Of a stretch of DNA of 64,000 nt, positions 10,428 through 20,000 are shown in pieces. The stretch spans positions 429,606 through 493,605 of the forward strand of contig NZ_JAGIBD010000001.1 of the NCBI RefSeq assembly GCF_017744555.1, read 5' to 3'. Position 1 is the stretch's first letter. Every line of letters starts with the position of its first letter. The position numbers were made by a program, and so were the translations under genes. Under the pieces are notes generated by a model. It was not told where the DNA came from. It worked only from the letters and a program-made list of their open reading frames with translations, and searched no databases. This stretch comes from Cellulomonas sp. GTDB taxonomy: Bacteria > Actinomycetota > Actinomycetes > Actinomycetales > Cellulomonadaceae.

Positions 10428-11620
10428 CGCGGGTCCGGCAGCGCGATCGAGTCCAGGATCCCGGACAGGTGCGCGATGGTGATCCCGTAGTTCGTGATGG
10501 GAACGCCCTGCTCGCGCGCCTCGTCGATGCGCGAGAGCACGTGCCTGCGGTTGAACATGCAGCCGCCGCAGTGGATGACCAGGTCGTACGAGCCGAGGTC
10601 CTCCAGCAGGCCGGGACCGCTGAGCATGTCGACGTGGAGCGTCTGCCCGAACCGCTTGCGCAGCAGCGCCGGGATCTTGACCCGGCCGATGTCCTCCTCG
10701 AGAGGCGCATGCGTGCACGACTCGGCGATGAGGACGCGCGACGTCGGGGTCAGCGCGTCGATCCCGCGCGCGCCGTCGACGAAGGCCCTGATGTCGCCCT
10801 TGTAGCTCGCGAACAGGACCGAGAACGACGTGAGGAGGCTCTCGGCGGGCTTCGCCGCGTGCACGATCGGGAAGACCTGCGAGTCGGTGATGATGAGCTT
10901 CGGCGGGCGGGCCAGCGCCGCGAGCGTCTCGGCGAGCTTGTCGGTCGTGCAGCTCATCACCAGGCACTTCTTGTCCAGCAGGTCGCGCAGCGTCTGGACC
11001 TGGGGCAGGATCAGCCGGCCCTTGGGCGCCTGGATGTCCTGGGGCATGACGAGCAGGACGAGGTCGCCCGGCTGCGCGAGGGCGCCGGTGATGCTCGCCG
11101 GCTCGTCGTCGGGCAGCGCGGCCACGATCGCCTCGCGGACCGCGTCGACGTTGTGCCCGGTGCGCGCACTGACGAGCACCGCGTCGAGGCGCAACCGCTC
11201 CTTGACCGCCGTGCGCACGGCGTCGGGGTCGGCGAGCTCGTCGGCCTTGTTGACCACGGCCACCACGGGGACGCCGCGCCGGCCGAGGTCGGCGACCCAC
11301 TCGGCCTCGACGTCGGGCTCGTCGGCGAACACGACGATCGCGAGGTCCGTCTTCTGCGCGGCCTCGCGCGTCTTGCCGACGCGCAGACCACCCAGGTCGC
11401 CGGTGTCGTCGAGGCCCGCGGTGTCGATGAACACGACCGGTCCGACGGGGTGCAGCTCCATCGCCTTGTACACCGGGTCGGTCGTCGTGCCGGCGACGTC
11501 GGAGACCACGGAGATCGACTGACCCGTGATCGCGTTGACCAGCGACGACTTGCCGACGTTGCGCTTGCCGTAGATGCCGATGTGCAGGCGGTTCGCCCGC
11601 GGCGTGTCGAGCAGGCTCAC
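10424..11620 (-). CDS. hydF: [FeFe] hydrogenase H-cluster maturation GTPase HydF
   Basis: N-terminal GTPase (IGIYGKRNVGKSSLVNAITGQ, DVAGTTTDPV, FIDTAGLDD, NKADEL) and C-terminal [4Fe-4S] motif (ESCTHAPLEEDIGR...VIHCGGCMFNRR). Confidence 0.93.
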   Translation of the reverse strand: MSLLDTPRANRLHIGIYGKRNVGKSSLVNAITGQSISVVSDVAGTTTDPVYKAMELHPVGPVVFIDTAGLDDTGDLGGLRVGKTREAAQKTDLAIVVFADEPDVEAEWVADLGRRGVPVVAVVNKADELADPDAVRTAVKERLRLDAVLVSARTGHNVDAVREAIVAALPDDEPASITGALAQPGDLVLLVMPQDIQAPKGRLILPQVQTLRDLLDKKCLVMSCTTDKLAETLAALARPPKLIITDSQVFPIVHAAKPAESLLTSFSVLFASYKGDIRAFVDGARGIDALTPTSRVLIAESCTHAPLEEDIGRVKIPALLRKRFGQTLHVDMLSGPGLLEDLGSYDLVIHCGGCMFNRRHVLSRIDEAREQGVPITNYGITIAHLSGILDSIALPDPR

Positions 11621-12729
11621 CGTGCCACCTCCGGGTGGTCGCCGCGGTCGACGACCATCGTGTAGCCGATCCGCTCGAGCGAGCGCTGGACCGCGTGCGT
11701 CATCTCGGCCACCTCTCCGGACACTGACTTGCCGTCGTACAGCAGGTACTTGGCACGTTGGTCCTGCGGGCTCAGGTTGAGCATCAGGACGTTCGCGCCC
11801 GCCTGAATGCCCTGCTCGCGGGCCCCCGGGCGGGCGGTCCCCAGTGCGGTCGTCGAGGGCAGCAGGACGGTCGGGAGCATGAGCCGGACGAGGCTCAGCA
11901 GGAACAGCGTGAGGTCGACCGACCCGGCCGACCGGTCGCCGAACGGCGTGCTCCGGTGGGGGAGGAACGGCCCGATGCCGACCATGTGGGGGCGGAGCTC
12001 GGCGAGCAGCGCCAGGTCCGCGGCGAGGTGCTCGGGCGTCTGGAACGGCGAGCCGACCATGAAGCCGGCACCCGTCTGGAACCCGATCTCCTTGAGGTCG
12101 GCCAGGCATCGCAGCCGGGTGGCGAGCTGCTGGCTCGGCGGGTGCAGCTGCGCGTAGTGGTCGGCCGTCGCGGTCTCGTGGCGGAGCAGGAACCGGTCCG
12201 CCCCGGCGTCGAGGAACCGCTGGTAGGCCTCGCGGCCACGCTCACCGATCGACAGGGTGATCGCGCAGTCCGGGTACGCCGCGCGGATCCGGGACACGAT
12301 GTCGACGACGACGTCCGTCGTGTACCAGGCGTCCTCGCCGCTCTGCAGCACGAACGTGCGGTAGCCGAGGGAGTAGCCCTGCGCGCAGCAGCGGAGGATC
12401 TGCTCGGCGTCGAGCCGGTAGCGCTCGACCGCGCGATTGCCCTTGCGGATGCCGCAGTACAGGCAGTCCTGGCGGCAGTGGTTGGAGAACTCGATCAGGC
12501 CGCGGACGAACACCCGGTTCCCGAAGTGCTCGTGCGCGACGGCGACCGCGCGGCGGCGCGCGTGCTCCTGGTCCGCCGCCGTCGCGGACGTGATCAGGGT
12601 GACGAGACCGTCGCGTCCGAGGCGGCAGCCGTCGGCCAGCGTGTCGATGAGGTCCGCGCACCGCGACCGGACCGAGGGGACGGGCGTCGGCTCGAGTGCG
12701 CGCAGCTCAGCTGTCTGGCGGAGGGGCAA
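11617..12729 (-). CDS. hydE: [FeFe] hydrogenase H-cluster radical SAM maturase HydE
   Basis: Radical SAM motif FSNHCRQDCLYCGIRKGN, RTFVLQSGEDAWYT, GFMVGSPFQTPEHLAADL, TTALGTARPGAREQGIQAGANVLMLNLSP. TTG start at 12729 has SD AGGAGG 5 nt upstream. Confidence 0.92.
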   Translation of the reverse strand: MPLRQTAELRALEPTPVPSVRSRCADLIDTLADGCRLGRDGLVTLITSATAADQEHARRRAVAVAHEHFGNRVFVRGLIEFSNHCRQDCLYCGIRKGNRAVERYRLDAEQILRCCAQGYSLGYRTFVLQSGEDAWYTTDVVVDIVSRIRAAYPDCAITLSIGERGREAYQRFLDAGADRFLLRHETATADHYAQLHPPSQQLATRLRCLADLKEIGFQTGAGFMVGSPFQTPEHLAADLALLAELRPHMVGIGPFLPHRSTPFGDRSAGSVDLTLFLLSLVRLMLPTVLLPSTTALGTARPGAREQGIQAGANVLMLNLSPQDQRAKYLLYDGKSVSGEVAEMTHAVQRSLERIGYTMVVDRGDHPEVAR

Positions 12730-12991
12730 CGGGGCCTCCTGGGACGGTCTTGGCCATGAGAGACCGCACCTGGACCCCGGGGAGGTTGCCCAACTTGCCC
12801 GTGAGCGCGGACACGCGCTCGACGGAGGTGTCGACGACGACGGTGATGACGTTGACACCGCGTGCCGGATGGGGAAGTCCGAGCCGACCGATGATTCCGT
12901 CGCCGAACTGCGTGAGCAGGTCATTGACGTTCTCGACGGGGGCGACCGACCGATCCACGATGATCGACACCACACCAAGTCTCTTCTCCAC
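12707..12991 (-). CDS. Iron-only hydrogenase system regulator, TM1266 family
   Basis: Short protein VEKRLGVVSIIVDRSVAPVENVNDLLTQFGDGIIGRLGLPHPARGVNVITVVVDTSVERVSALTGKLGNLPGVQVRSLMAK matches the TM1266 family pattern; GTG start with GGAG upstream; overlaps hydE by 23 nt. Confidence 0.85.
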   Translation of the reverse strand: MEKRLGVVSIIVDRSVAPVENVNDLLTQFGDGIIGRLGLPHPARGVNVITVVVDTSVERVSALTGKLGNLPGVQVRSLMAKTVPGGPVAPPPDS

Positions 12992-13104
12992 CGGAGGCTC
13001 CCGTGAATCAGATGTGGTCTGGACTTTGCACGCCGATGCTCGCAGCGTGATCCGGGCCACACCCCGGACATACGTCCCAGGCCCCGCCCGCCGCGCGGCA
13101 GCGG

Positions 13105-14844
13105 TCAGCTCGCCGTCCGTCCGGTCTCGTCGGCCCGGAACGCGGTGAGCGCGTCGTCGAGGGTCGGGTACAGGTGCTGGCGCCCGATGGCGGCCACCAC
13201 GCCGAACTGCTCGAGCTCCCGGACGACGGCGTCGCCGGCCTCGGCCACGGCGAGCACGACGCCCCGTCCCGCGAGCTGGTCGGCGACCTCGAGCAGCGTC
13301 TTCCCACCGGTGTAATCGACGTCGTCGATCGCCTCGGCGAGCAGCACGAACCAGCGGGGAGGCTCGGCGGTCTCGACGAGGCCGAGGACCTCCTCGGTGA
13401 ACCGGCTCGCGTTGGCGTAGAACAGGCCGACGCCGAAGCGGTAGACGACGAGGCCGGGAGCGCTGACCACGCCGGGGGTGGCGGGCACGGCGCGGGGCCG
13501 CCCGCCGCCGTCGAGCGTCAGCACCAGGTCGTGCGGCATGTAGTGGCGCCGGACGTGCATGAGCAGCGACAGCACGATCGCCACCACGATGCCCTGCTCG
13601 ACACCGACACCGACGACGACGGCGGCTGTCGCGGCGGCGAGGTAGAACTCGCCGCGGCGCACCCGCGCGATCGCGCGCATGCCGCGGACGTCCACGAGCT
13701 TGAGGCCGATCACGAACACGACCGCCGAGAGGGCGGCGTCGGGGAGGTACTGCAGGGGCTCGGTCAGGAAGAGCAGCACGACCGCGGTCGTGGCGGCCAT
13801 CGCGAGCATCGCGATCTGGCTGCGGCCCTTGGCAGCGTCCGCCATCTCCGTCTTCGTGGGGCTCCCGTTGACCACGAACGCGCTGCTGAACGCTGCGGCG
13901 ATGTTCGCGATGCCGAGGCCGACGAGGTCGGTGTTCTCGTCGAACCTCTCGCGGTAGCGGACGGCGTAGGCCCGTGAGGTAGCGGCGCTCTGCGCGAGGA
14001 TGACGAGCAGCATCGACCCGCACACGGGGAACAGCGCCCTCGCCTCGTCCCACCCGACGCCCGACGGGAGACCGAGCGGCGGGAAGCCGCCGGGCACCGG
14101 TCCCAGCACGGCGACGCCCCGAGAGCCGAGGTCGAGCGCCCAGCTCGCCACGATGGCCCCGACGACGGCGACGAGCCCGCCGGGCACCCGCGTGACCCAC
14201 CGCTCGAAGACCACGAGGACCAGGATCACCGCGACCGCGACCGCGAGGGTGGCCGCCTGCACCTGGCTGAGCTCGTCGAGCGTCCTCCAGAAGGCGATGA
14301 CGGTGCCGCTCGCCCGGTCGGGTGCGACGTCGGGGGACGGCACGCCGAGCATGCCCGGCAGCTGCGAGAGGGCCACCTGGATGCCGACGCCCGTGAGGAA
14401 GCCGACGAGCACGGTCCTGGAGATGAACTCGGCCACGAATCCGAGCCGAGCCACGCGGGCGAGCAGCAGCAGACCCCCGGTGATCAGGGCGGCGATGCCC
14501 GCGAGCGCCAGCCACTCGTCGCTGCCGGGCGCCAGCTCCGCGATCCCGAGGGACGCGATTCCGGCGTACAGCATCGCCGCGGTCGCCGAGTCGCCACCCA
14601 CGACGAGGTGCCGTGAGGATCCCAGGAGCGCGAACGCGACGGCGGGCAGGAGGATCGTGTAGAGCCCGCTCACCACGGGGGTGCCCGAGATCCGGGTGTA
14701 CCCCATGACCTCGGGGATCGCCAGGGCGGCGAGGGTGACCCCCGCGACGACGTCCCGTGCCCGCTGGGTTCGGCCAGCAGGGCCGATGCCTTCCAGCACC
14801 GACAGGTAGAGGCCGCTGCGCCGCGCTGGCCCCGGGTCCGGCAT
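13105..14844 (-). CDS. SulP family inorganic anion transporter with STAS domain
   Basis: ARDVVAGVTLAALAIPEVMGYTRISGTPVVSGLYTILLP; IANIAAAFSSAFVVNGSPTKTEMADAAKGRSQ; C-terminal STAS. Confidence 0.92.
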   Translation of the reverse strand: MPDPGPARRSGLYLSVLEGIGPAGRTQRARDVVAGVTLAALAIPEVMGYTRISGTPVVSGLYTILLPAVAFALLGSSRHLVVGGDSATAAMLYAGIASLGIAELAPGSDEWLALAGIAALITGGLLLLARVARLGFVAEFISRTVLVGFLTGVGIQVALSQLPGMLGVPSPDVAPDRASGTVIAFWRTLDELSQVQAATLAVAVAVILVLVVFERWVTRVPGGLVAVVGAIVASWALDLGSRGVAVLGPVPGGFPPLGLPSGVGWDEARALFPVCGSMLLVILAQSAATSRAYAVRYRERFDENTDLVGLGIANIAAAFSSAFVVNGSPTKTEMADAAKGRSQIAMLAMAATTAVVLLFLTEPLQYLPDAALSAVVFVIGLKLVDVRGMRAIARVRRGEFYLAAATAAVVVGVGVEQGIVVAIVLSLLMHVRRHYMPHDLVLTLDGGGRPRAVPATPGVVSAPGLVVYRFGVGLFYANASRFTEEVLGLVETAEPPRWFVLLAEAIDDVDYTGGKTLLEVADQLAGRGVVLAVAEAGDAVVRELEQFGVVAAIGRQHLYPTLDDALTAFRADETGRTAS

Positions 14845-14979
14845 GAACGCAGATTCCCACCGCCCGGAGCGCGGGGCAACGAAGGCGTGGACCACGCCGG
14901 CTCGCGGGCGTGGGATCTCGCTGGTCCGTGCGGAACGCGGTTCAATCGCTGACCAGGTGAACCGACCGAAGGAGAGCAC

Positions 14980-15444
14980 GTGGCGTACGTCGTAGATTTC
15001 GAGAACGTCTCCACCGAGGGCCTGGAGTCGTCCCCGGTCGCCGAGGCCCTCGCCGGCCTGCGGGCGAACGAGGCCCGCTACTTCAAGAACAAGTACGACC
15101 ACGTCTTCACGGTCGAGCCGGCGTCGCAGGCGCAGGACGACGTCGCGTACGTGCACCGCATCCTGCAGGAGGAGCGCGACCTCGTCATCGCCTCGCGCCC
15201 CCTGGAAGCGACGCAGTTCGAGGTCGACGGCATCCGCTGGACGTACGTGTTCTACGAGTCGGGCCTGGCGATCAACGTGCTCTGGACGCTCGACGACGGC
15301 GGGAAGAGGGCCGTCGGGTTCAAGCTGTCCGACGGCATGGACGTCCCGGCCGAGCTCGCCGACCGGTTCAAGTTCGCGCGCCAGAAGTCGAAGCTCGCCG
15401 GGACGATCCGCGGGTCGTTCTTCGTGATCAAGGGCGAGTACTGA
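14980..15444 (+). CDS. Conserved hypothetical protein
   Basis: 154-aa ORF, GTG start with SD-like GAAGGAGA; codon-biased and flanked by convergent/divergent genes; family not recognised. Confidence 0.75.
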   Translation: MAYVVDFENVSTEGLESSPVAEALAGLRANEARYFKNKYDHVFTVEPASQAQDDVAYVHRILQEERDLVIASRPLEATQFEVDGIRWTYVFYESGLAINVLWTLDDGGKRAVGFKLSDGMDVPAELADRFKFARQKSKLAGTIRGSFFVIKGEY

Positions 15445-15450
15445 CGCAGG

Positions 15451-16848
15451 TCAGTGCCCCCGCGGGCCTGACCCGGCGCCGGCGATGTCCTCCTCGCTGA
15501 GCTCGATCCCCAGGTTCTTCTCCATCTCCTCGAGCGGCACGCCCTTCGTCTCGGGCATCACGAAGATGACCCACAGCAGCTGCCCGACCATGCAGACGAA
15601 GAACAGCGCGAACGCGGTCCCTCCGCCCAGCGCGGACGCGATCCCGGGGAACGTCCACGACACGGCGGCAGCGAACACCCAGTGGGTCAGCGAGCCGAGG
15701 GACTGCCCGCGGGCGCGGATGCGGTTGGGGAAGATCTCGGAGATGAACACCCAGATCACCGACCCCTGCCCGAAGGCGTGGGACGCGATGAACACGACGA
15801 GCCCGGCGAGCACGAGCACGCTGGAGAACCCGGAGAACTCGCCGTCGAACGCGAAGAACACGATCGCGAGCGCGCCGAGGCTGACGAGGTACCCGATGGA
15901 CCCGACGAACATGAGCCGGCGGCGTCCGATGCGGTCGATCACGGTGAGCGCGGCCATGGTGGCGACGAGGTTCACGAGCCCGACGACGACGCTCTGCAGG
16001 GAGGCCGCGTTGTCGCCCGCGCCTGCCATCCGGAAGATGTCGGGCGCGTAGTAGAGGATCGCGTTGATGCCGGAGAGCTGGTTGAACGCGGCGATCGCGA
16101 AGGCCAGCAGGATGACCCGCCGGTTCTGGCCGACGAAGAACGGGACGCGCTTCGCGCCGTGCAGCTTCGCGAGCGCCTCCTCGATCTCGCCGATCTCGAA
16201 CCGGGCGTCCTCGGGCGAGCCGGTCGTGCGGTTGACGACGGAGACGGCCTCGTCGCGCCGCCCCACCGAGAACAGCCAGCGCGGCGTCTCGGGGACGGTG
16301 AACAGGAGCAGGAAGAAGAGGACGGCCGGGAACGCCATGACCATGAACATCCACCGCCACGCGATGTCCTGGGACAGCGTGTTCTCGATGATGAAGTTCG
16401 ACAGGTAGGCGAGCAGGATCCCGAGCACGATGTTGAACTGCACGAGCCCCACGAGCCGGCCGCGGTACCTCGGCGGGGCGATCTCGGCGGTGTAGATCGG
16501 AGCGACGACGGACGCGACGCCGACGCCGATTCCGCCGAGGAACCGGAACAGCATGAAGACCCACAGGTCCGTCGCGAGGCCGCTGCCGAGCGCGCCGACG
16601 AAGTACAGGATGCCGATGAGGAACAGCACCTTGCGGCGGCCGTACCTGTCGGCGGGCCTGCTGGCAGCGAGGGCACCCACGATGGTGCCGATGAGGGCGG
16701 TCGCCACGGTGAACCCGAGCATGAACCCGCCGATGTCGTAGACCCGTTCCAGGTCCTCGGTCGTCCCGGAGATGACGGCGGTGTCGAACCCGAAGAGGAG
16801 TCCGCCGAGGCCGGCGACGATGGCACTTCTCAGCACGAGCCCGTTCAT
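15451..16848 (-). CDS. Sugar porter family MFS transporter (xylose/galactose:H+ symporter-like)
   Basis: GGLLFGFDTAVISGT, ADRYGRRKVL, YRGRLVGLVQFNIVLGILLAYLSN, ETKGVPLEEME. Confidence 0.93.
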   Translation of the reverse strand: MNGLVLRSAIVAGLGGLLFGFDTAVISGTTEDLERVYDIGGFMLGFTVATALIGTIVGALAASRPADRYGRRKVLFLIGILYFVGALGSGLATDLWVFMLFRFLGGIGVGVASVVAPIYTAEIAPPRYRGRLVGLVQFNIVLGILLAYLSNFIIENTLSQDIAWRWMFMVMAFPAVLFFLLLFTVPETPRWLFSVGRRDEAVSVVNRTTGSPEDARFEIGEIEEALAKLHGAKRVPFFVGQNRRVILLAFAIAAFNQLSGINAILYYAPDIFRMAGAGDNAASLQSVVVGLVNLVATMAALTVIDRIGRRRLMFVGSIGYLVSLGALAIVFFAFDGEFSGFSSVLVLAGLVVFIASHAFGQGSVIWVFISEIFPNRIRARGQSLGSLTHWVFAAAVSWTFPGIASALGGGTAFALFFVCMVGQLLWVIFVMPETKGVPLEEMEKNLGIELSEEDIAGAGSGPRGH

Positions 16849-17087
16849 GATGCCCCCTTGCGACGACGCGAGGCGGGGGGTGCGCTCCTGGCTCGACGTC
16901 GTGCTTCCCTGCCCCTGCCGTCATGGTCGACCCGCACGCCAGGGGGCGCACCTCGTCGCGACGTGGCCCGGGCCGCCTGACGGCCGGGCCGCCCAGCGGT
17001 TGCGGCCGGCGCCGGCGTCGTCGTCGAATGGCGGTGGGTCGCCGGCCGGTCCCGGCGGGGCGACGCCGCTCGCACTGGGGGGTCGCG

Positions 17088-20000
17088 ATGCTGCCTCGAC
17101 CGCGGACGCTCGCGATCGCGCTGACCGCTCTGGCGCTGCTCGCGGCAGGTGCGCCGCCCGTCGCCGCGCAGGTCGACCCGTCGGTCACCGGCCGGCTCTC
17201 GTTGTTCAAGCGGATCGAGAACCTCGACACGGGCGCGAGCGAGGGCCGTCGCGAGCTGTGGACGATGCACGCCGTCAACACCGAGGACCCCACCTACACG
17301 TTCTCCGGCAACGGGCTGAACGGCGTGCAGTCGCTCGAGGTGCCGGCCGGCGACTACACGATCAGCGAGTCCGACGGCGTGCCCGGCTACGCGTTCGTGA
17401 GCTGGGACTGCGGAGGTGCGGGCACGTTCACGACGCCGACGCCGACCATCACGGTCCCCGCGGGCGGCAACGTCACGTGCACGGTCCGCAACGACGCGCA
17501 GCAGGCCTTCCTCACGCTGCGGAAGGTCGTGGTGGGCGGCCCGTCGAGCCCGACCGCGTGGAACCTGTTCGCGAACGGCCCGACGAACGTCAAGGGCACC
17601 GACGGTGTGCGCGTCGCCGTGCGGATCGGTCAGTACCAGCTGTCCGAGTCGAGCGGTCCGAACGGCTACACCCCGAGCGACTGGGTGTGCACGGGCGGTC
17701 AGCAGGTGTCGGGCTCGTCGGTCGTCGTGGCGCTGGGCCAGGACGTCGTCTGCACGATCACGAACACCCGCGAGGTGGCCACGCCGCACCTGCTGACGCT
17801 CGTCAAGGACGTCGCGGGCGGCCCGGCGACCCCTGCGGACTTCCAGCTGACGGCGGCCGGACCGCAGACCGTGCAGGGCCCGTCGGGCTCGCCGACGGTG
17901 ACGCAGGTGCCGGTGCCGTCGGGCACGTACGCGCTCAGCGAGCTGCCGCTGTCGGCGCCGGCGTCGAGCGCGTACAGCGCGGGTGCGTGGAGCTGTACGG
18001 CGGGAACCGTCACGGGCGCGACGCTCACCCTCGCCGACAGCGACGGCGACGTCACGTGCCGCGTGACGAACACCTACACGGGCGGCTACCTCACGCTCGT
18101 CAAGGTCGCGCTCGGCGGCTCGGTCGTGCCGCAGGCGTGGACGCTGAGCGCGACGGGCGCCGGCGGGACGGTCGCGGGTGCCACGGGCAGCCCGGAGGTG
18201 ACGCACGTGGCGGTCCCCGCCGGCACGTACGCGCTCGCGGAGCAGGGTCCGACGAACTACTCGGCGTCCCCCTGGTCGTGCACGTCAGGCGGCGACGGAC
18301 CCGCCTCGGTGACGGTCGCGGCCGGCGCCGACATCACCTGCACGATCGTCAACACGATCGAGACGGCGAGCCTCACGCTCGTCAAGCAGGTCGACAACAC
18401 CGGCGGCGGCACGGCGGCCCCCGGCGACTTCTTCCTGCGGGCGGTGAGCGACCAGGGCGTGGTCATGGCCGGTCCGTCGGGCTCGCCCCTCGTCACGCAC
18501 GTGCGGGTCGCCACGGGGCAGACGTGGTCGCTGGGCGAGGACCCGGTACCCGGGTATGCCGCAGGCCCCTGGACGTGCGACGGCGTCGTGGCGGTCGACG
18601 ACGTCGTGACGATCTCCACGCCCGCGGACGTGACGTGCACGGTCACCAACACGTGGACCGGCGGCTACCTGACGCTCGTCAAGGAGGTCGTCGGCAGCTC
18701 GACCGACCCGAGCGCCTGGGACCTGTCCGCCACCGGTCCGGACGGCGTCACGCGCACCGGCCGCACGGGCGAGGCCGCGGTGACGCGCATCCCGGTCCCC
18801 GCGGGCGACTACACGCTGACGGAGGAGCAGGTCGCCGGGTTCACGGCCTCGCCGTGGGACTGCGGCGCCGCACCCGTCGCGGGCGCGGTCGTGAGCGTCG
18901 GCACGGGCGACGACGTCGTGTGCACCGTGACGAACACCGCGACCGAGCCGCACCTCACGCTGCGCAAGGTCGTCGACAGCACCGCGGGCGGCACGCTCGG
19001 CCCCACGTCCTGGCAGCTCACCGCGGACGGGCCGGTGCAGGTCAGCGGGGTCACCGGCACCGACGCCGTCACGCTCGTGGCCGTCCCGCCCGGCACGTAC
19101 GCGCTCAGCGAGTCGCCGGCCTCGACGCCCGACTACGACGCGTCGGCGTGGGTGTGCGTCAGCGGCCCGGGCACCACGCCGGTGGTGGGCGACTCCGTGA
19201 CGATCCCCGCGACGAACCTCGACGGCTCGCCGTGGACGGACGACGTCACGTGCACGGTCGTGAACACGGCGGTCGCGCCGCGCCTCACGCTGCGCAAGGT
19301 CGTCGACAACTCCGGCGGCGGCGAGGCGGCGCCGGGTGCGTTCGTGCTGCTCGGCGTCGGCCCGGACCTTCTCGTGGGGACCACGGGCGGCCCGGCGGTC
19401 ACGGACGTTCCGGTGCGGGCGGGCACGTACTCGCTGCTCGAGATCGGCCTGCCCCGCTACGCGCTCGACGGGTGGACGTGCGTCGACGACATCGGCGCCC
19501 CGGTGCCGGTGGTCGGCGGTGGCGTGACGCTCGACCTCGGCGACGACGTGACGTGCACGGCGACGAACCGGTGGACGGGTGCGCAGCTCCGGCTGACCAA
19601 GCAGGTGCTCGGCGGACCGTCGGTCGCGACCGACTGGACGCTCGTCGGCTCGCCGCCGATCGGCGGCTTCGGCGGCGTCTCGGGCCGCGGCGGCGTCGTC
19701 GGGGTCGTCGGGCCGGGGTCCGTCGAGCTGCACGAGATCGCGCAGACGGCGGTCGCCGAGCGGGGGTACGTCCGCGAGCGGTGGGACTGCGGAGAGGGGC
19801 ATCCGGTCACGGCCGGCGACCGGGTGGCCGTCGTGGCGAACGAGGAGGTGACCTGCACGGCCGTCAACCGGTGGGTCGGCTCGACGCTCACGCTGACCAA
19901 GGCCGTCGAGGGCGGCACTGCCGCTCCGGAGGACTGGACGCTCACCGCCCTCGGTGACACCGGCCCGGTCAGCGGTGCCAGCGGCTCGGTGGCCGTCACG

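Noticed and set aside
12707-14860. 717-aa minus-strand ORF
   Set aside because: Only the 3' end (12707-12991) is a real gene; the rest is out of frame with the SulP transporter.
16772-19957. 1061-aa plus-strand ORF
   Set aside because: Alternate frame of the repeat-containing surface protein; Arg/Gly/His-rich shadow ORF.
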